This document shows, piece after piece, positions 16,494 to 25,639 of a stretch of DNA of 64,000 nt. The stretch comes from an uncultured Candidatus Saccharibacteria bacterium. GTDB taxonomy: Bacteria; Patescibacteriota; Saccharimonadia; Saccharimonadales; Saccharimonadaceae. Made by a program: the position numbers and the translations under genes. Each line of letters begins with the position of its first letter. The stretch's first letter is position 1. The notes below the pieces were generated by a model. It saw only the letters and a list, made by a program, of their open reading frames with translations. It was not told the origin of the DNA and did no database searches. The DNA lies in NCBI GenBank assembly GCA_947302355.1, contig CAMYUU010000002.1, positions 40,834 to 104,833 on the forward strand. Direction: 5' to 3'.

Positions 16494-19400
16494 ATGGTGA
16501 ATTTAAAAGTATTTAGATTATTGCGCAAAAAAACTTTGTTACGATTATCTGTCTTTAGTTTGGCGATTGTGATGTTTTGTTGCTTGATTGGGAATATGTT
16601 TTTACAGCAAGGGCAAAATGTTTTTGCTGATGATGTTCCTAAATGGGCTAGAATTTGGTATAGCGAAGACTCTGATGACAAGGCATGGTTTTATAATAGC
16701 TATGGGAACTGGGACTACACCCATCTTTATTATGTTTGCTTTAGCCAAAATAGAAACGATACGAGCTGTACTTCTAATTATACGCTAGCTTTTTGTTCTC
16801 AGCCAAATTCATTAATTCCGGCCAATATCGAGTATAGTCCTGATACTTGGTACAGCACAGAGACATATAGTCATAATAAGGTGAAATTGTTGTTGTATAT
16901 CTATTACTATCGTGGTAGTGTAACTGCGGCGGGCCAGGCAAAGAAGGAGATATTTGATGATGGGGGTTGGGATGTCAGCAACTGGAAGAAGTTGTATGGC
17001 TATGTACATGCGGCGCTCGGATATCTATACGATGGTGGGGCAGGTGGCTTAGAGGACGGATATATGGATAATGCGTCTTGGCTTGACGATTTTAGGAGAA
17101 TTTCTAATATGCTCGGAAATTATATTAATAACAATGCTACGGTTTGGCAGCAAGCGAAAACTTTTACTTTGTATAGGACGAAAGGAGGGGATGATTATCA
17201 GGATATTATGTGGATTGAGCCGGGGGATGTGACTTTGACTGGCGTAGCAGTGGATACTGATGGAAATAGGATTTCTGGGCTTAGTAATGTTACTTCTACT
17301 GTAGAGTTTAATAGCTCAGCGTCGATTACTGCGGGCTCCAAGGCTGGTTGGACATTTAAGGGATGGCGGACGAGTGCTGAGAGTGGTACACCTTCTGGTA
17401 GTTCGAGTTATACCGTGAGTCATTTAACTGCCAATACTACTGTTTATGCGGTGTATGAATATAAGGCTTTTCAAGCAAAGGCTGAAGTTTCTGATGCTTC
17501 GACCGGATATGTAGTTGAAAATAGTACATCTAAAACTATGACTTGCACTGATACTGGAGATGGTTGTTCGGTCAGTTTTTCCTTTTATCTAAAAAGGGTA
17601 GCTGGTTCGGATGGCGATGGTACTAAATATAGTACGGATAGAGTAGGTACATCTGGTTCTTGGGCTGATAAAGATACTGATAAGTCAGTGACCCCATCTA
17701 GTAGTGGTGATAAAGTAGTGACATATAATGAAAAGATAAAAGCCGGTCAGAGGATATGCTATAGAATGGTTTATTATCCACACGGAAGTTACGGTGCAGA
17801 TACGACGAAGACGGTTTCGGCTTGTGCTTATGCGGTAGGGACTTTTGAGTCGAGCATAAAGATTGAGGCGAAAAAGAATAATGATCCATATCGGATAACT
17901 GACATTTATGCAAAACCTACTGATAAGATTTATTTGAAAGGAACGTATACACCGACGGCACAATATGGATCCGATTTAAAGCCGGCTATTGTGAGTGTGG
18001 GGAATAGTAGTAACAAGGAAAGCTCGAAGGTGGTTAAAGCTAGGTTTAATACATTGATGGGCACTAATCCGGGGTGGAAAAATGCTTTTTCCGTAACTTT
18101 CAATAGGAGTGGATTTAGTACGCGTAATATTACTGGAACTGATGGCAGTGTAGCTGCGTATGCATCTGGTGATGATGTTTATTCTACAATAGGATATAGT
18201 GATCCGGGTAGCACTTTTACGGCCAAGGCAAAAACCAATGTTAATAATAACACAAAAACCACTCCTAAAAAAACTGAAATTACTTACAATAGTACAAATG
18301 GATTTGTCGTGACAATTAATAATGGATCGATTGAAGCTGCGCTTCAGGTGATGGTGCCATATAACTTTACGAATTCTACGGAAGTGACGTTTGATCAAGA
18401 TTTGCCTTTGTATGCTGGGGAGGATATGTCTATTTCTTATGATATTACGACAGGGGTAAGAGACAATCCGACGGTCGGTGGTAGTTACGCTACGATTGCG
18501 AAAGACGCAAAATGGAAAATACAGATGAGTGTGAATAATGGTCCTTGGCAAGATTTTGGATTGGTAGAAAATCAAATACTGAATGAAAATGATGCCGAGC
18601 TAGACGGTTCTACTAGACATGCTAGTTCTACGGTTGAGATACCCGATGTCAAGGCTGGTACTATGGTATGTTTCCGTTCGGCTGTATACCCAGCTTCAAG
18701 TGGTGGAGATACTAATATTGACAAAGGTGGCGATAAGGAATGGGCTTACTCTGATTCGAAGTGTTACACCGTAGCCAAAAGACCATCTCTTCAGGTCTGG
18801 GGTGGTAACATTTACTCCAATGGCGCAATCACAACTAGCGTAGCAGTAAAGAAAAGGTTGGCTGGCGAAAGTGACGGTACACATGTCTTTGGCTCATGGG
18901 GTGAGTTAGGTATCATTGCGAACGGACAAGTAAAGGGCCTAGCTAGCGGAGCTGGCTATGCTTATAATACTGGGGCCAATAATACTGGATTTTGCTTCGT
19001 GAGTACATTGTCATTTGCTAACGATAAATGTAATAGTGAAACAACTGGCTCACTAGGAGTTTCATTTGGAGTACTAGATGATGAAAAGAAATTGATAATA
19101 GAAAAGCTAACTAACGCTGAAGACGTTACAAAATATAGTAGCACTGACGAACTTGAAGAAAGAATAGGTGGAGATTCCGGAATAATACTGGTTGAAAATG
19201 ATGAAACAGTTAACATAACGAAGCCTATAATATACGACGATACTTATACTAGTTTTGAGTCAATGCCTAAAGTTGTAATATACGCTAAGAACGTTAATAT
19301 TAATTGCAATGTAACCCAGATAGATGCCTTAATAATCGCAGAAGATGCAGTAAACACTTGTAGCAATATTTCGGATGTAAATGATCAAGGAAGATCTGTG

Positions 19401-19607
19401 CAATTGAAAGTTAATGGTGCCATTGTAGCTGATAAACTAATCGCTGGACGTACTTATGGTGCGGGTACTGGCACAAATTCTGGTATCCCAGCTGAGATTA
19501 TTAACTTTGATCCTTCACTTTATTTGTGGGGCGGAAGTTCGGCGGATGCCAATACTAGTTCTTCTTATGAGAATGTATATTCTCGTGAGCTATCGCCTAG
19601 ATATTGA
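16494..19607 (+). CDS. Large secreted surface protein with InlB-type repeat
   Basis: The 1037-residue protein has a signal peptide (to about residue 45), a unique aromatic-rich domain (45-240), and one InlB/Listeria-Bacteroides-type repeat (about 245-325, ending FKGWRTS...TVYAVYEY). Then comes a long beta-rich region shared with the protein at 20180. The last 300 residues, with VVIYAKNVNINCNVTQIDAL and VNGAIVADKLIAGRTYGAG, look like a stacked-strand module and end in RELSPRY in both proteins. There is no C-terminal anchor. Adhesion or surface-layer function is inferred. Most Cys residues are paired within short stretches, fitting export. Confidence 0.75.
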   Translation: MVNLKVFRLLRKKTLLRLSVFSLAIVMFCCLIGNMFLQQGQNVFADDVPKWARIWYSEDSDDKAWFYNSYGNWDYTHLYYVCFSQNRNDTSCTSNYTLAFCSQPNSLIPANIEYSPDTWYSTETYSHNKVKLLLYIYYYRGSVTAAGQAKKEIFDDGGWDVSNWKKLYGYVHAALGYLYDGGAGGLEDGYMDNASWLDDFRRISNMLGNYINNNATVWQQAKTFTLYRTKGGDDYQDIMWIEPGDVTLTGVAVDTDGNRISGLSNVTSTVEFNSSASITAGSKAGWTFKGWRTSAESGTPSGSSSYTVSHLTANTTVYAVYEYKAFQAKAEVSDASTGYVVENSTSKTMTCTDTGDGCSVSFSFYLKRVAGSDGDGTKYSTDRVGTSGSWADKDTDKSVTPSSSGDKVVTYNEKIKAGQRICYRMVYYPHGSYGADTTKTVSACAYAVGTFESSIKIEAKKNNDPYRITDIYAKPTDKIYLKGTYTPTAQYGSDLKPAIVSVGNSSNKESSKVVKARFNTLMGTNPGWKNAFSVTFNRSGFSTRNITGTDGSVAAYASGDDVYSTIGYSDPGSTFTAKAKTNVNNNTKTTPKKTEITYNSTNGFVVTINNGSIEAALQVMVPYNFTNSTEVTFDQDLPLYAGEDMSISYDITTGVRDNPTVGGSYATIAKDAKWKIQMSVNNGPWQDFGLVENQILNENDAELDGSTRHASSTVEIPDVKAGTMVCFRSAVYPASSGGDTNIDKGGDKEWAYSDSKCYTVAKRPSLQVWGGNIYSNGAITTSVAVKKRLAGESDGTHVFGSWGELGIIANGQVKGLASGAGYAYNTGANNTGFCFVSTLSFANDKCNSETTGSLGVSFGVLDDEKKLIIEKLTNAEDVTKYSSTDELEERIGGDSGIILVENDETVNITKPIIYDDTYTSFESMPKVVIYAKNVNINCNVTQIDALIIAEDAVNTCSNISDVNDQGRSVQLKVNGAIVADKLIAGRTYGAGTGTNSGIPAEIINFDPSLYLWGGSSADANTSSSYENVYSRELSPRY
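18642..19532 (+). repeat. 891-bp near-identical segment, copy 1
   Basis: Copy 1 matches 21944-22834 base for base by eye except position 18689 (C versus T). Flanking coding sequence is clearly divergent, so the segment has been homogenised recently. Confidence 0.95.
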
Positions 19608-19670
19608 TTTATCCAATTTAATTCTGAGAAAAAGTTGGAAAAATGATGTTGGTTATGCTAATATAGAAGC

Positions 19671-20183
19671 ATGAGCAAAGGTAAGGTTATATTGGGCAAC
19701 AGATGGCTGGTTGTTTGTTTTTGCGTTCTTGGTGGTTTGGCTATATTTTTAGCAGTAATAAACATTACGATTTGGGTTACAAATTCAAATTATGACGATG
19801 GCGGTGAGTTGTCAGAAGAAGAGACTGTGGTAATTGATGATTCGTTTGATGATGGTGTTATTACTGATGAAGATTTGCAAGCGTATATCGAAGAAACAAG
19901 TCGTAAAATATCGGAAGTTGTAATAGATGATGAAAAGGTAAATATATATAAGGAGAGAGTTGATTATCTTGCTAGTAATAGTGAGTTTGGGGTGTTCGCT
20001 GACCAGATGATTGCGGATTGCATTGCAATAGACGATATTGAGCAAAGTGTGGATTCTGCAGCTCAGGTAGCTAATACGGCAAGTGTTTATGGAAAAGATG
20101 AAATTGCTGAAAAATATCTGCATATTATGAAACAGAGGATGAAAGATCAGGGTATAAACGAGGAGGTACAAGGAATAGGATGA
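19671..20183 (+). CDS. Single-pass membrane protein between the two surface paralogs
   Basis: The 170-residue protein has one N-terminal transmembrane segment (WLVVCFCVLGGLAIFLAVINITIWV) and an acidic helical outer domain. No family is recognised. A TAATAT box 6 nt before the ATG with TTGGAA 18 nt upstream suggests a leaderless start inside the cluster. It overlaps the next gene by 4 nt (ATGA), so it probably works with that surface protein, for instance in its export or assembly (inference). Confidence 0.7.
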   Translation: MSKGKVILGNRWLVVCFCVLGGLAIFLAVINITIWVTNSNYDDGGELSEEETVVIDDSFDDGVITDEDLQAYIEETSRKISEVVIDDEKVNIYKERVDYLASNSEFGVFADQMIADCIAIDDIEQSVDSAAQVANTASVYGKDEIAEKYLHIMKQRMKDQGINEEVQGIG

Positions 20184-22909
20184 AAAAGTGGTGTTTGCTA
20201 GTTATATTAATAGTAGGATTCTTAGGGGTCTGCATGTCAGCTCCGAGAGTATCAGCAAGTCAATTTAATAGTAAGGAGGAGTGTTTAAACGCTAGTGGTG
20301 GCAGGCGTGATATCAGTTCGGTAGATTGGGCTTGCGACTGGGTTGGTACTGCTACGGAAACAGTGTGTGCCTTATGGATTGGCTCCGCTACGAATACTGT
20401 TGATCCTATTATTTATACTGATAAAACTTCTGGTAAGGTGACAATAAGATATTATAGAATGTGTTATGATGGGACGCTTGGTACGGCGCATATATGGGTA
20501 GAAAATGATAATGGCGCGATAGATGATAGCATGAATATGAATGGAGGGACTTGGAATAATCCTAAACATATTGATACCCAGCTTGATGTAGGTAAGTTTA
20601 TTAGTGGTATTAGTAGTACCGAAGTGACACACGACGGCAAAGTGTATAATGAATATTCCCGCTGGGTAAAGGTGGGAAGGCAGAGTGAGACTGCATCTAG
20701 CTGTGACGCTTACTCGGGGGCTTGTTCAGAGATGAATGAGCTAGTGCGAGTGCGGATATTAAAAAAATCATTTCAGGCGAAAGCGGATGTATCTGATTCT
20801 TCAACTGGATACGTAGTTAATGGAAGTACATCTAAAACCGTGACTTGCAATAATGCGATGGACGGTTGCTCGGTTGGTTTTTCTTTTTATATAAAAAAGA
20901 TTTCTGGGTCGAGCAGCGATGATACTACTTATGGTACGGAAAAAATAGGTCCGTCTGGTTCTTGGACTGGTGTTGAATCGAATAAATCATCTACCGCTTC
21001 TAGTGGTGGTACGGAAGTGGCGACGTACAGTGCGACAATAAAGGCTGGTCAGAGGATATGCTATAGAATGAACTATCATCCGCACGGAAGTTACGGTGAA
21101 AATACGACGAAGACAGTTACGGCTTGCGCCTATGCGGTGGGGGAGTTTAGCTCGAGTATAGATATAAAAGCAAAAAAACAAAGTAGCAGAAATTATTCTG
21201 ATAATATGATATATGCAAGGCCTGACGATAAAATTGATTTGCAGGGAACGTATGCGCCGAGGGCTCAATATGCAGCTAGTTTGCGCCCGAAAATTGTTGA
21301 AGTAAATGGGACTACGAATAGTAGCTCTGGTACTGTGCAATCTAGGTTCAACAGCATAGTGGGTTCAAATGGATGGAAAAATACTTTTTCGATTAGATTG
21401 GACAGGGGCTCTACTGGGTTACTTGTTCAACATAAAGGTGGCACTATTGGCGCTATTGATACCTATAAATTCATAGCAGGTTATAGCATTAACGCTAAAC
21501 AGGATCCTGGAAATGCATTAAAGGCTAAAGCGCTTACAAACAATGATGATAGCCATAAGACTGCTCCTAAAAAATCTACTATTTCTTATGATAAAACGAC
21601 TGGATTTAAGGTGACGGTTGACCCGAATAGAATTAGTGATGAACTACAAATAGTGGTACCTTATAATTTTATTAATTCTACGAAGGTGACTCTTGATGAT
21701 AATGTGTCTTTATATGCTGGAGAGGCTATGTCCATTTCTTATGATATTGAGACGAGGACGAGGAAGAACAATAAGATTGGAAGTACTTACGCTACGATTG
21801 TGAGGGGGGCGCAGTGGGAATTACAGATGAGCGCAGATGGTGGTAAGACATGGGAGAAATACGGAAAGAAGACTAATCAGGTTTTGAATAAAAATGGGAA
21901 AATTGATGGTGATTCTATTTCGCTTAAGTCTACTGCTATAGTTCCCGATGTCAAGGCTGGTACTATGGTATGTTTCCGTTCGGCTGTATATCCAGCTTCA
22001 AGTGGTGGAGATACTAATATTGACAAAGGTGGCGATAAGGAATGGGCTTACTCTGATTCGAAGTGTTACACCGTAGCCAAAAGACCATCTCTTCAGGTCT
22101 GGGGTGGTAACATTTACTCCAATGGCGCAATCACAACTAGCGTAGCAGTAAAGAAAAGGTTGGCTGGCGAAAGTGACGGTACACATGTCTTTGGCTCATG
22201 GGGTGAGTTAGGTATCATTGCGAACGGACAAGTAAAGGGCCTAGCTAGCGGAGCTGGCTATGCTTATAATACTGGGGCCAATAATACTGGATTTTGCTTC
22301 GTGAGTACATTGTCATTTGCTAACGATAAATGTAATAGTGAAACAACTGGCTCACTAGGAGTTTCATTTGGAGTACTAGATGATGAAAAGAAATTGATAA
22401 TAGAAAAGCTAACTAACGCTGAAGACGTTACAAAATATAGTAGCACTGACGAACTTGAAGAAAGAATAGGTGGAGATTCCGGAATAATACTGGTTGAAAA
22501 TGATGAAACAGTTAACATAACGAAGCCTATAATATACGACGATACTTATACTAGTTTTGAGTCAATGCCTAAAGTTGTAATATACGCTAAGAACGTTAAT
22601 ATTAATTGCAATGTAACCCAGATAGATGCCTTAATAATCGCAGAAGATGCAGTAAACACTTGTAGCAATATTTCGGATGTAAATGATCAAGGAAGATCTG
22701 TGCAATTGAAAGTTAATGGTGCCATTGTAGCTGATAAACTAATCGCTGGACGTACTTATGGTGCGGGTACTGGCACAAATTCTGGTATCCCAGCTGAGAT
22801 TATTAACTTTGATCCTTCACTTTATTTGTGGGGCAATGATGCAATAAAAACTGATCCTAATTCATCTTTGGTAAATGTATACCTACGTGAGCTATCGCCT
22901 AGATATTAG
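20180..22909 (+). CDS. Large secreted surface protein, paralog of 16494
   Basis: The 909-residue protein has a signal peptide (ending near SAPRVSA) and a different N-terminal domain from its paralog (residues 25-195, several Cys). It lacks the InlB-type repeat. From about residue 197 (FQAKADVSDSSTGYVV) it aligns with 16494 from about residue 325: first diverged, then practically identical over 297 residues, then RELSPRY. The swap of N-terminal domains on a common stalk suggests surface variation. Confidence 0.75.
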   Translation: MKKWCLLVILIVGFLGVCMSAPRVSASQFNSKEECLNASGGRRDISSVDWACDWVGTATETVCALWIGSATNTVDPIIYTDKTSGKVTIRYYRMCYDGTLGTAHIWVENDNGAIDDSMNMNGGTWNNPKHIDTQLDVGKFISGISSTEVTHDGKVYNEYSRWVKVGRQSETASSCDAYSGACSEMNELVRVRILKKSFQAKADVSDSSTGYVVNGSTSKTVTCNNAMDGCSVGFSFYIKKISGSSSDDTTYGTEKIGPSGSWTGVESNKSSTASSGGTEVATYSATIKAGQRICYRMNYHPHGSYGENTTKTVTACAYAVGEFSSSIDIKAKKQSSRNYSDNMIYARPDDKIDLQGTYAPRAQYAASLRPKIVEVNGTTNSSSGTVQSRFNSIVGSNGWKNTFSIRLDRGSTGLLVQHKGGTIGAIDTYKFIAGYSINAKQDPGNALKAKALTNNDDSHKTAPKKSTISYDKTTGFKVTVDPNRISDELQIVVPYNFINSTKVTLDDNVSLYAGEAMSISYDIETRTRKNNKIGSTYATIVRGAQWELQMSADGGKTWEKYGKKTNQVLNKNGKIDGDSISLKSTAIVPDVKAGTMVCFRSAVYPASSGGDTNIDKGGDKEWAYSDSKCYTVAKRPSLQVWGGNIYSNGAITTSVAVKKRLAGESDGTHVFGSWGELGIIANGQVKGLASGAGYAYNTGANNTGFCFVSTLSFANDKCNSETTGSLGVSFGVLDDEKKLIIEKLTNAEDVTKYSSTDELEERIGGDSGIILVENDETVNITKPIIYDDTYTSFESMPKVVIYAKNVNINCNVTQIDALIIAEDAVNTCSNISDVNDQGRSVQLKVNGAIVADKLIAGRTYGAGTGTNSGIPAEIINFDPSLYLWGNDAIKTDPNSSLVNVYLRELSPRY
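21944..22834 (+). repeat. 891-bp near-identical segment, copy 2
   Basis: Direct repeat of 18642-19532 at an offset of 3302 bp, within the paralogous gene. Recombination between copies would delete or duplicate about 3.3 kb. Confidence 0.95.
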
Positions 22910-22926
22910 TGTGTTATAATTAACGG

Positions 22927-24276
22927 ATGAAGGCAAAAACACAATTCGTCTGTCAGCAGTGTGGTGCCACCTATGCGAAATGGGTAGGGCAGTGTACGAA
23001 TTGTCAGGCTTGGAATTCTTTGGTTGAGCAGGTATTGGAATCCGAAAGTGCGAAAAAGACGGCTCTAGCTAAGGGACAGGTTTCTGGGAAGAAATTAGAT
23101 TTTGTAAAAATATCTACGGTAGTACCTTCTGATGCCAAGGCTAGACTATTGACAGAGTTTCCGGATTTAAATGCGGTGCTTGGTGGTGGGATTTTGATGG
23201 GCTCGGTATCACTTCTTGCCGGGCAGCCGGGAATTGGAAAATCTACACTCCTTATGCAGATCTGTGCTGAAGTTGCCAAAAACCATAACGTGCTATATAT
23301 TTCGGGTGAGGAATCGGCGGGACAGGTAAAGCTAAGAGCTATTAGGCTTGGCGCGGAGGCGGAGAAACTGAGTTTTGCGGCGTCAACTTCATCTAATGAC
23401 ATTGCTAAAACGATTGAATCTGGTGAGTTTGACCTAGTAATTGTAGATTCGATTCAGACTTTGGCGATGGACGAGATTTCGTCTGCGCCGGGTACCGTAT
23501 CGCAGGTTACGAATTCGGGAAATTTGATTATTCGGGCGGCAAAAAGTACTGATACGGCTGTTATCATTGTGGGGCACGTGACTAAAGATGGAACTCTAGC
23601 TGGACCGAAGGTATTAGAGCATTTAGTGGACGTGGTGCTGAATTTTGAAGGCGATAGATATGGTGGATTTAAGACGGTACGTGCTGTGAAGAACCGTTTT
23701 GGTTCTACGAACGAAGTGGCGATTTTTGCAATGGCCGAAAAGGGGCTAAGTGAAGTACAGAATCCTTCGGCGGCGTTGCTGGCTGAGCGCACAAACACGG
23801 ATGGCTCAATAATTCTCGCTACGCTTGAAGGGAATCGGCCGATTTTGGTGGAGATTCAGGCGCTCGCCACTAAGACTAATTTTGGCTATCCTAAGCGTAC
23901 GGCTAGTGGGTTTGATATTAATCGTTTGAATTTATTAATTGCAGTACTTGAACGACGCACTAAGTTGAAGTTAAACGATAAAGATATATTCATTAATGTG
24001 GTGGGCGGCATGCGGATTAACGATTCGGCGGCGGATTTAGCTATTTGTATGGCGATTGCTTCGGCGGTGGCTGGACGAAAATTAGGCGAGGAATATGTGG
24101 TGTTTGGTGAAATTGGACTTGGTGGCGAGATTCGTTCAGCTTTTCGTGCTGATCAGAGAATTGCCGAGGCAAAGAAGCTTGGTTTCAAGCATGCTATCGG
24201 GCCAGCTACGATCCGTGATAAGTTTGTGATCCCGGCTAAAGATTTGAGGGAAACGCTTATAAAGTATGTAAAATAG
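22927..24276 (+). CDS. radA: DNA repair protein RadA (Sms)
   Basis: RadA is a RecA-like branch-migration helicase for recombination. The 449-residue protein has the N-terminal zinc finger CQQCGATYAKWVGQCTNC, Walker A GQPGIGKST, the RadA-specific VKNRFGSTNE motif and a Lon-protease-like C-terminal domain (GGMRINDSAADLAI). Length is standard. TATAAT stands 6 nt before the ATG. ruvC and ruvA follow, so this is a recombination cluster, with each gene carrying its own -10 box. Its stop codon lies within the left arm of PE3. Confidence 0.97.
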   Translation: MKAKTQFVCQQCGATYAKWVGQCTNCQAWNSLVEQVLESESAKKTALAKGQVSGKKLDFVKISTVVPSDAKARLLTEFPDLNAVLGGGILMGSVSLLAGQPGIGKSTLLMQICAEVAKNHNVLYISGEESAGQVKLRAIRLGAEAEKLSFAASTSSNDIAKTIESGEFDLVIVDSIQTLAMDEISSAPGTVSQVTNSGNLIIRAAKSTDTAVIIVGHVTKDGTLAGPKVLEHLVDVVLNFEGDRYGGFKTVRAVKNRFGSTNEVAIFAMAEKGLSEVQNPSAALLAERTNTDGSIILATLEGNRPILVEIQALATKTNFGYPKRTASGFDINRLNLLIAVLERRTKLKLNDKDIFINVVGGMRINDSAADLAICMAIASAVAGRKLGEEYVVFGEIGLGGEIRSAFRADQRIAEAKKLGFKHAIGPATIRDKFVIPAKDLRETLIKYVK

Positions 24277-24384
24277 CACTAAGTGTTAGTTTCGGGACAC
24301 ACGTCGCTTTGCTCCAGCGTCCCAAGGGGCTTTCAAGACCGTTCGGCCAAGCTTATGGCCTCGAAGCTAATACTTAGTTGCTAT
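24273..24384. repeat. Palindromic element PE3
   Basis: Arms atagcactaagtgttagttt and (right) agctaatacttagttgctat are complementary with two or three differences. The core has gaccgttcggccaagcttat. An extra inner hairpin (gacacacgtcgctttgctcc) enlarges it to 112 bp. The radA stop is in the left arm. Confidence 0.85.
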
Positions 24385-24408
24385 GTTATTATATTGTATA
24401 ATTGTTTT

Positions 24409-24933
24409 ATGAAGATATTAGGGATTGATCCGGGGATTGGCATTACGGGATTTGGGTTAATTGAGACGACTAGTCGTGCTGGGGCGCGAGCGCTAGATTA
24501 CGGTGCAGTGACTACTAAGGTAGATGCTCCGATGGCGGAGCGTCTGCATGAGTTATATGATTCGCTAAGTGAAGTTTTTGACGAGACTAAGCCTGAAATA
24601 GTGGCAATTGAGAAATTGTTTTTTTCGAAAAACATTACTACTGGTATCGCTGTAGCGGAGGCGCGTGGAGTGATTCTGCTCGTGGCAGCGCAAAAGGGAG
24701 TAAAGATTCGCGAATATACGCCGAATGAAATTAAGAAATCTCTTACTGGCTATGGGTCTGCGACTAAGACACAAATGGAAGAAATGGTTCGAGTACATCT
24801 AGGGCTAGACAAAAAGCCGAAGCCTGACGATGCGGCAGATGCGCTAGCGGCTGCGATTACGTGTGGGTTCTTGTATCGTGAGAATGAAGTGATTGAAGTA
24901 GATAAGTTTTCTAATTCTAGAAAAGAGAAATAG
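24409..24933 (+). CDS. ruvC: Holliday junction endonuclease RuvC
   Basis: RuvC resolves four-way DNA junctions. I start at ATG 24409 (MKILGIDPGIGITGFG), 6 nt after TATAAT; the track ORF starts in PE3. The catalytic acidic residues appear in GIDPG, VAIEKLFF and PDDAADALA. Length 174 aa is typical. It is followed by ruvA with a separate -10 box; ruvB is not in the window. Confidence 0.97.
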   Translation: MKILGIDPGIGITGFGLIETTSRAGARALDYGAVTTKVDAPMAERLHELYDSLSEVFDETKPEIVAIEKLFFSKNITTGIAVAEARGVILLVAAQKGVKIREYTPNEIKKSLTGYGSATKTQMEEMVRVHLGLDKKPKPDDAADALAAAITCGFLYRENEVIEVDKFSNSRKEK

Positions 24934-24970
24934 AATTTTTATTGTCCCGAATAAATGATATAATATCAGA

Positions 24971-25549
24971 ATGATATCTCATCTGAAGGGAATAATTGAA
25001 GAGAAGTTTGGAAGTTCATTGATTATAGATGTGAATGGTGTGGGTTATGAAGTGATGGTGCCGACGCCGGATTTTGAAAGTGTGAAGCTTGGTGAAGAGC
25101 GGAAATTTTATACTTACCATCAGGTACGAGAGAATGCTGAAGAATTATATGGGTTTTTGTCGCTATCGGCGAAAAAGATTTTTGAGCTGTTAATTGGCGT
25201 GCAGGGGATTGGCCCGAAAGCCGGCATTGCGATTTTGTCACTTGCTGAGGCGGAGGAAGTGCGTAACGCTATCGCTAATGCAGATGCGGCGTTTATCGCC
25301 AAAGCTTCTGGAGTGGGGAAAAAGAGTGCTGAGCGAGTGATTGTGGATCTTCGAGATAAGGTGGGCACGCCTTCGCATTATGGAGCTAGTAGGCTGGCTA
25401 CAGTTAAAGATGTAGATGTGCAGCCAGATGAAGCTCTAGATGCGCTAATTGCATTAGGTTTTCCTTTGAAAGAGGCTACTGCGGCACTAGAGAAGGTGGA
25501 TAAAAGTTTGCCTGTGGAAGAACGGATAAAATTGGCACTTAAAGAGTAA
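24971..25549 (+). CDS. ruvA: Holliday junction DNA-binding protein RuvA
   Basis: RuvA holds the junction for the RuvB motor. The 192-residue protein has the N-terminal OB-fold (MISHLKGIIEEK), helix-hairpin-helix motifs (IGVQGIGPKAGIAILS and KASGVGKKSAERVI) and the C-terminal RuvB-binding domain. TATAAT lies exactly 6 nt before the ATG. Confidence 0.97.
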   Translation: MISHLKGIIEEKFGSSLIIDVNGVGYEVMVPTPDFESVKLGEERKFYTYHQVRENAEELYGFLSLSAKKIFELLIGVQGIGPKAGIAILSLAEAEEVRNAIANADAAFIAKASGVGKKSAERVIVDLRDKVGTPSHYGASRLATVKDVDVQPDEALDALIALGFPLKEATAALEKVDKSLPVEERIKLALKE

Positions 25550-25556
25550 AAGAACC

Positions 25557-25585
25557 TTGTCTTTTTATCATAAGCGCTATATAAT
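25557..25585 (+). promoter_or_regulatory. Promoter of the giant InlB/FISUMP gene
   Basis: TTGTCT and TATAAT with a 17-bp spacer. The leader is about 50 nt; no good Shine-Dalgarno sequence is seen before the ATG at 25640. Confidence 0.6.
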
Positions 25586-25639
25586 ATATAGTGACGCGAG
25601 GGAGATTATTAACATAAAAGGTGTGATAAAAAAGACAGA

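Noticed and set aside
17976-18575. 199-aa minus-strand ORF
   Set aside because: Antisense of the 16494 surface protein, without start signals.
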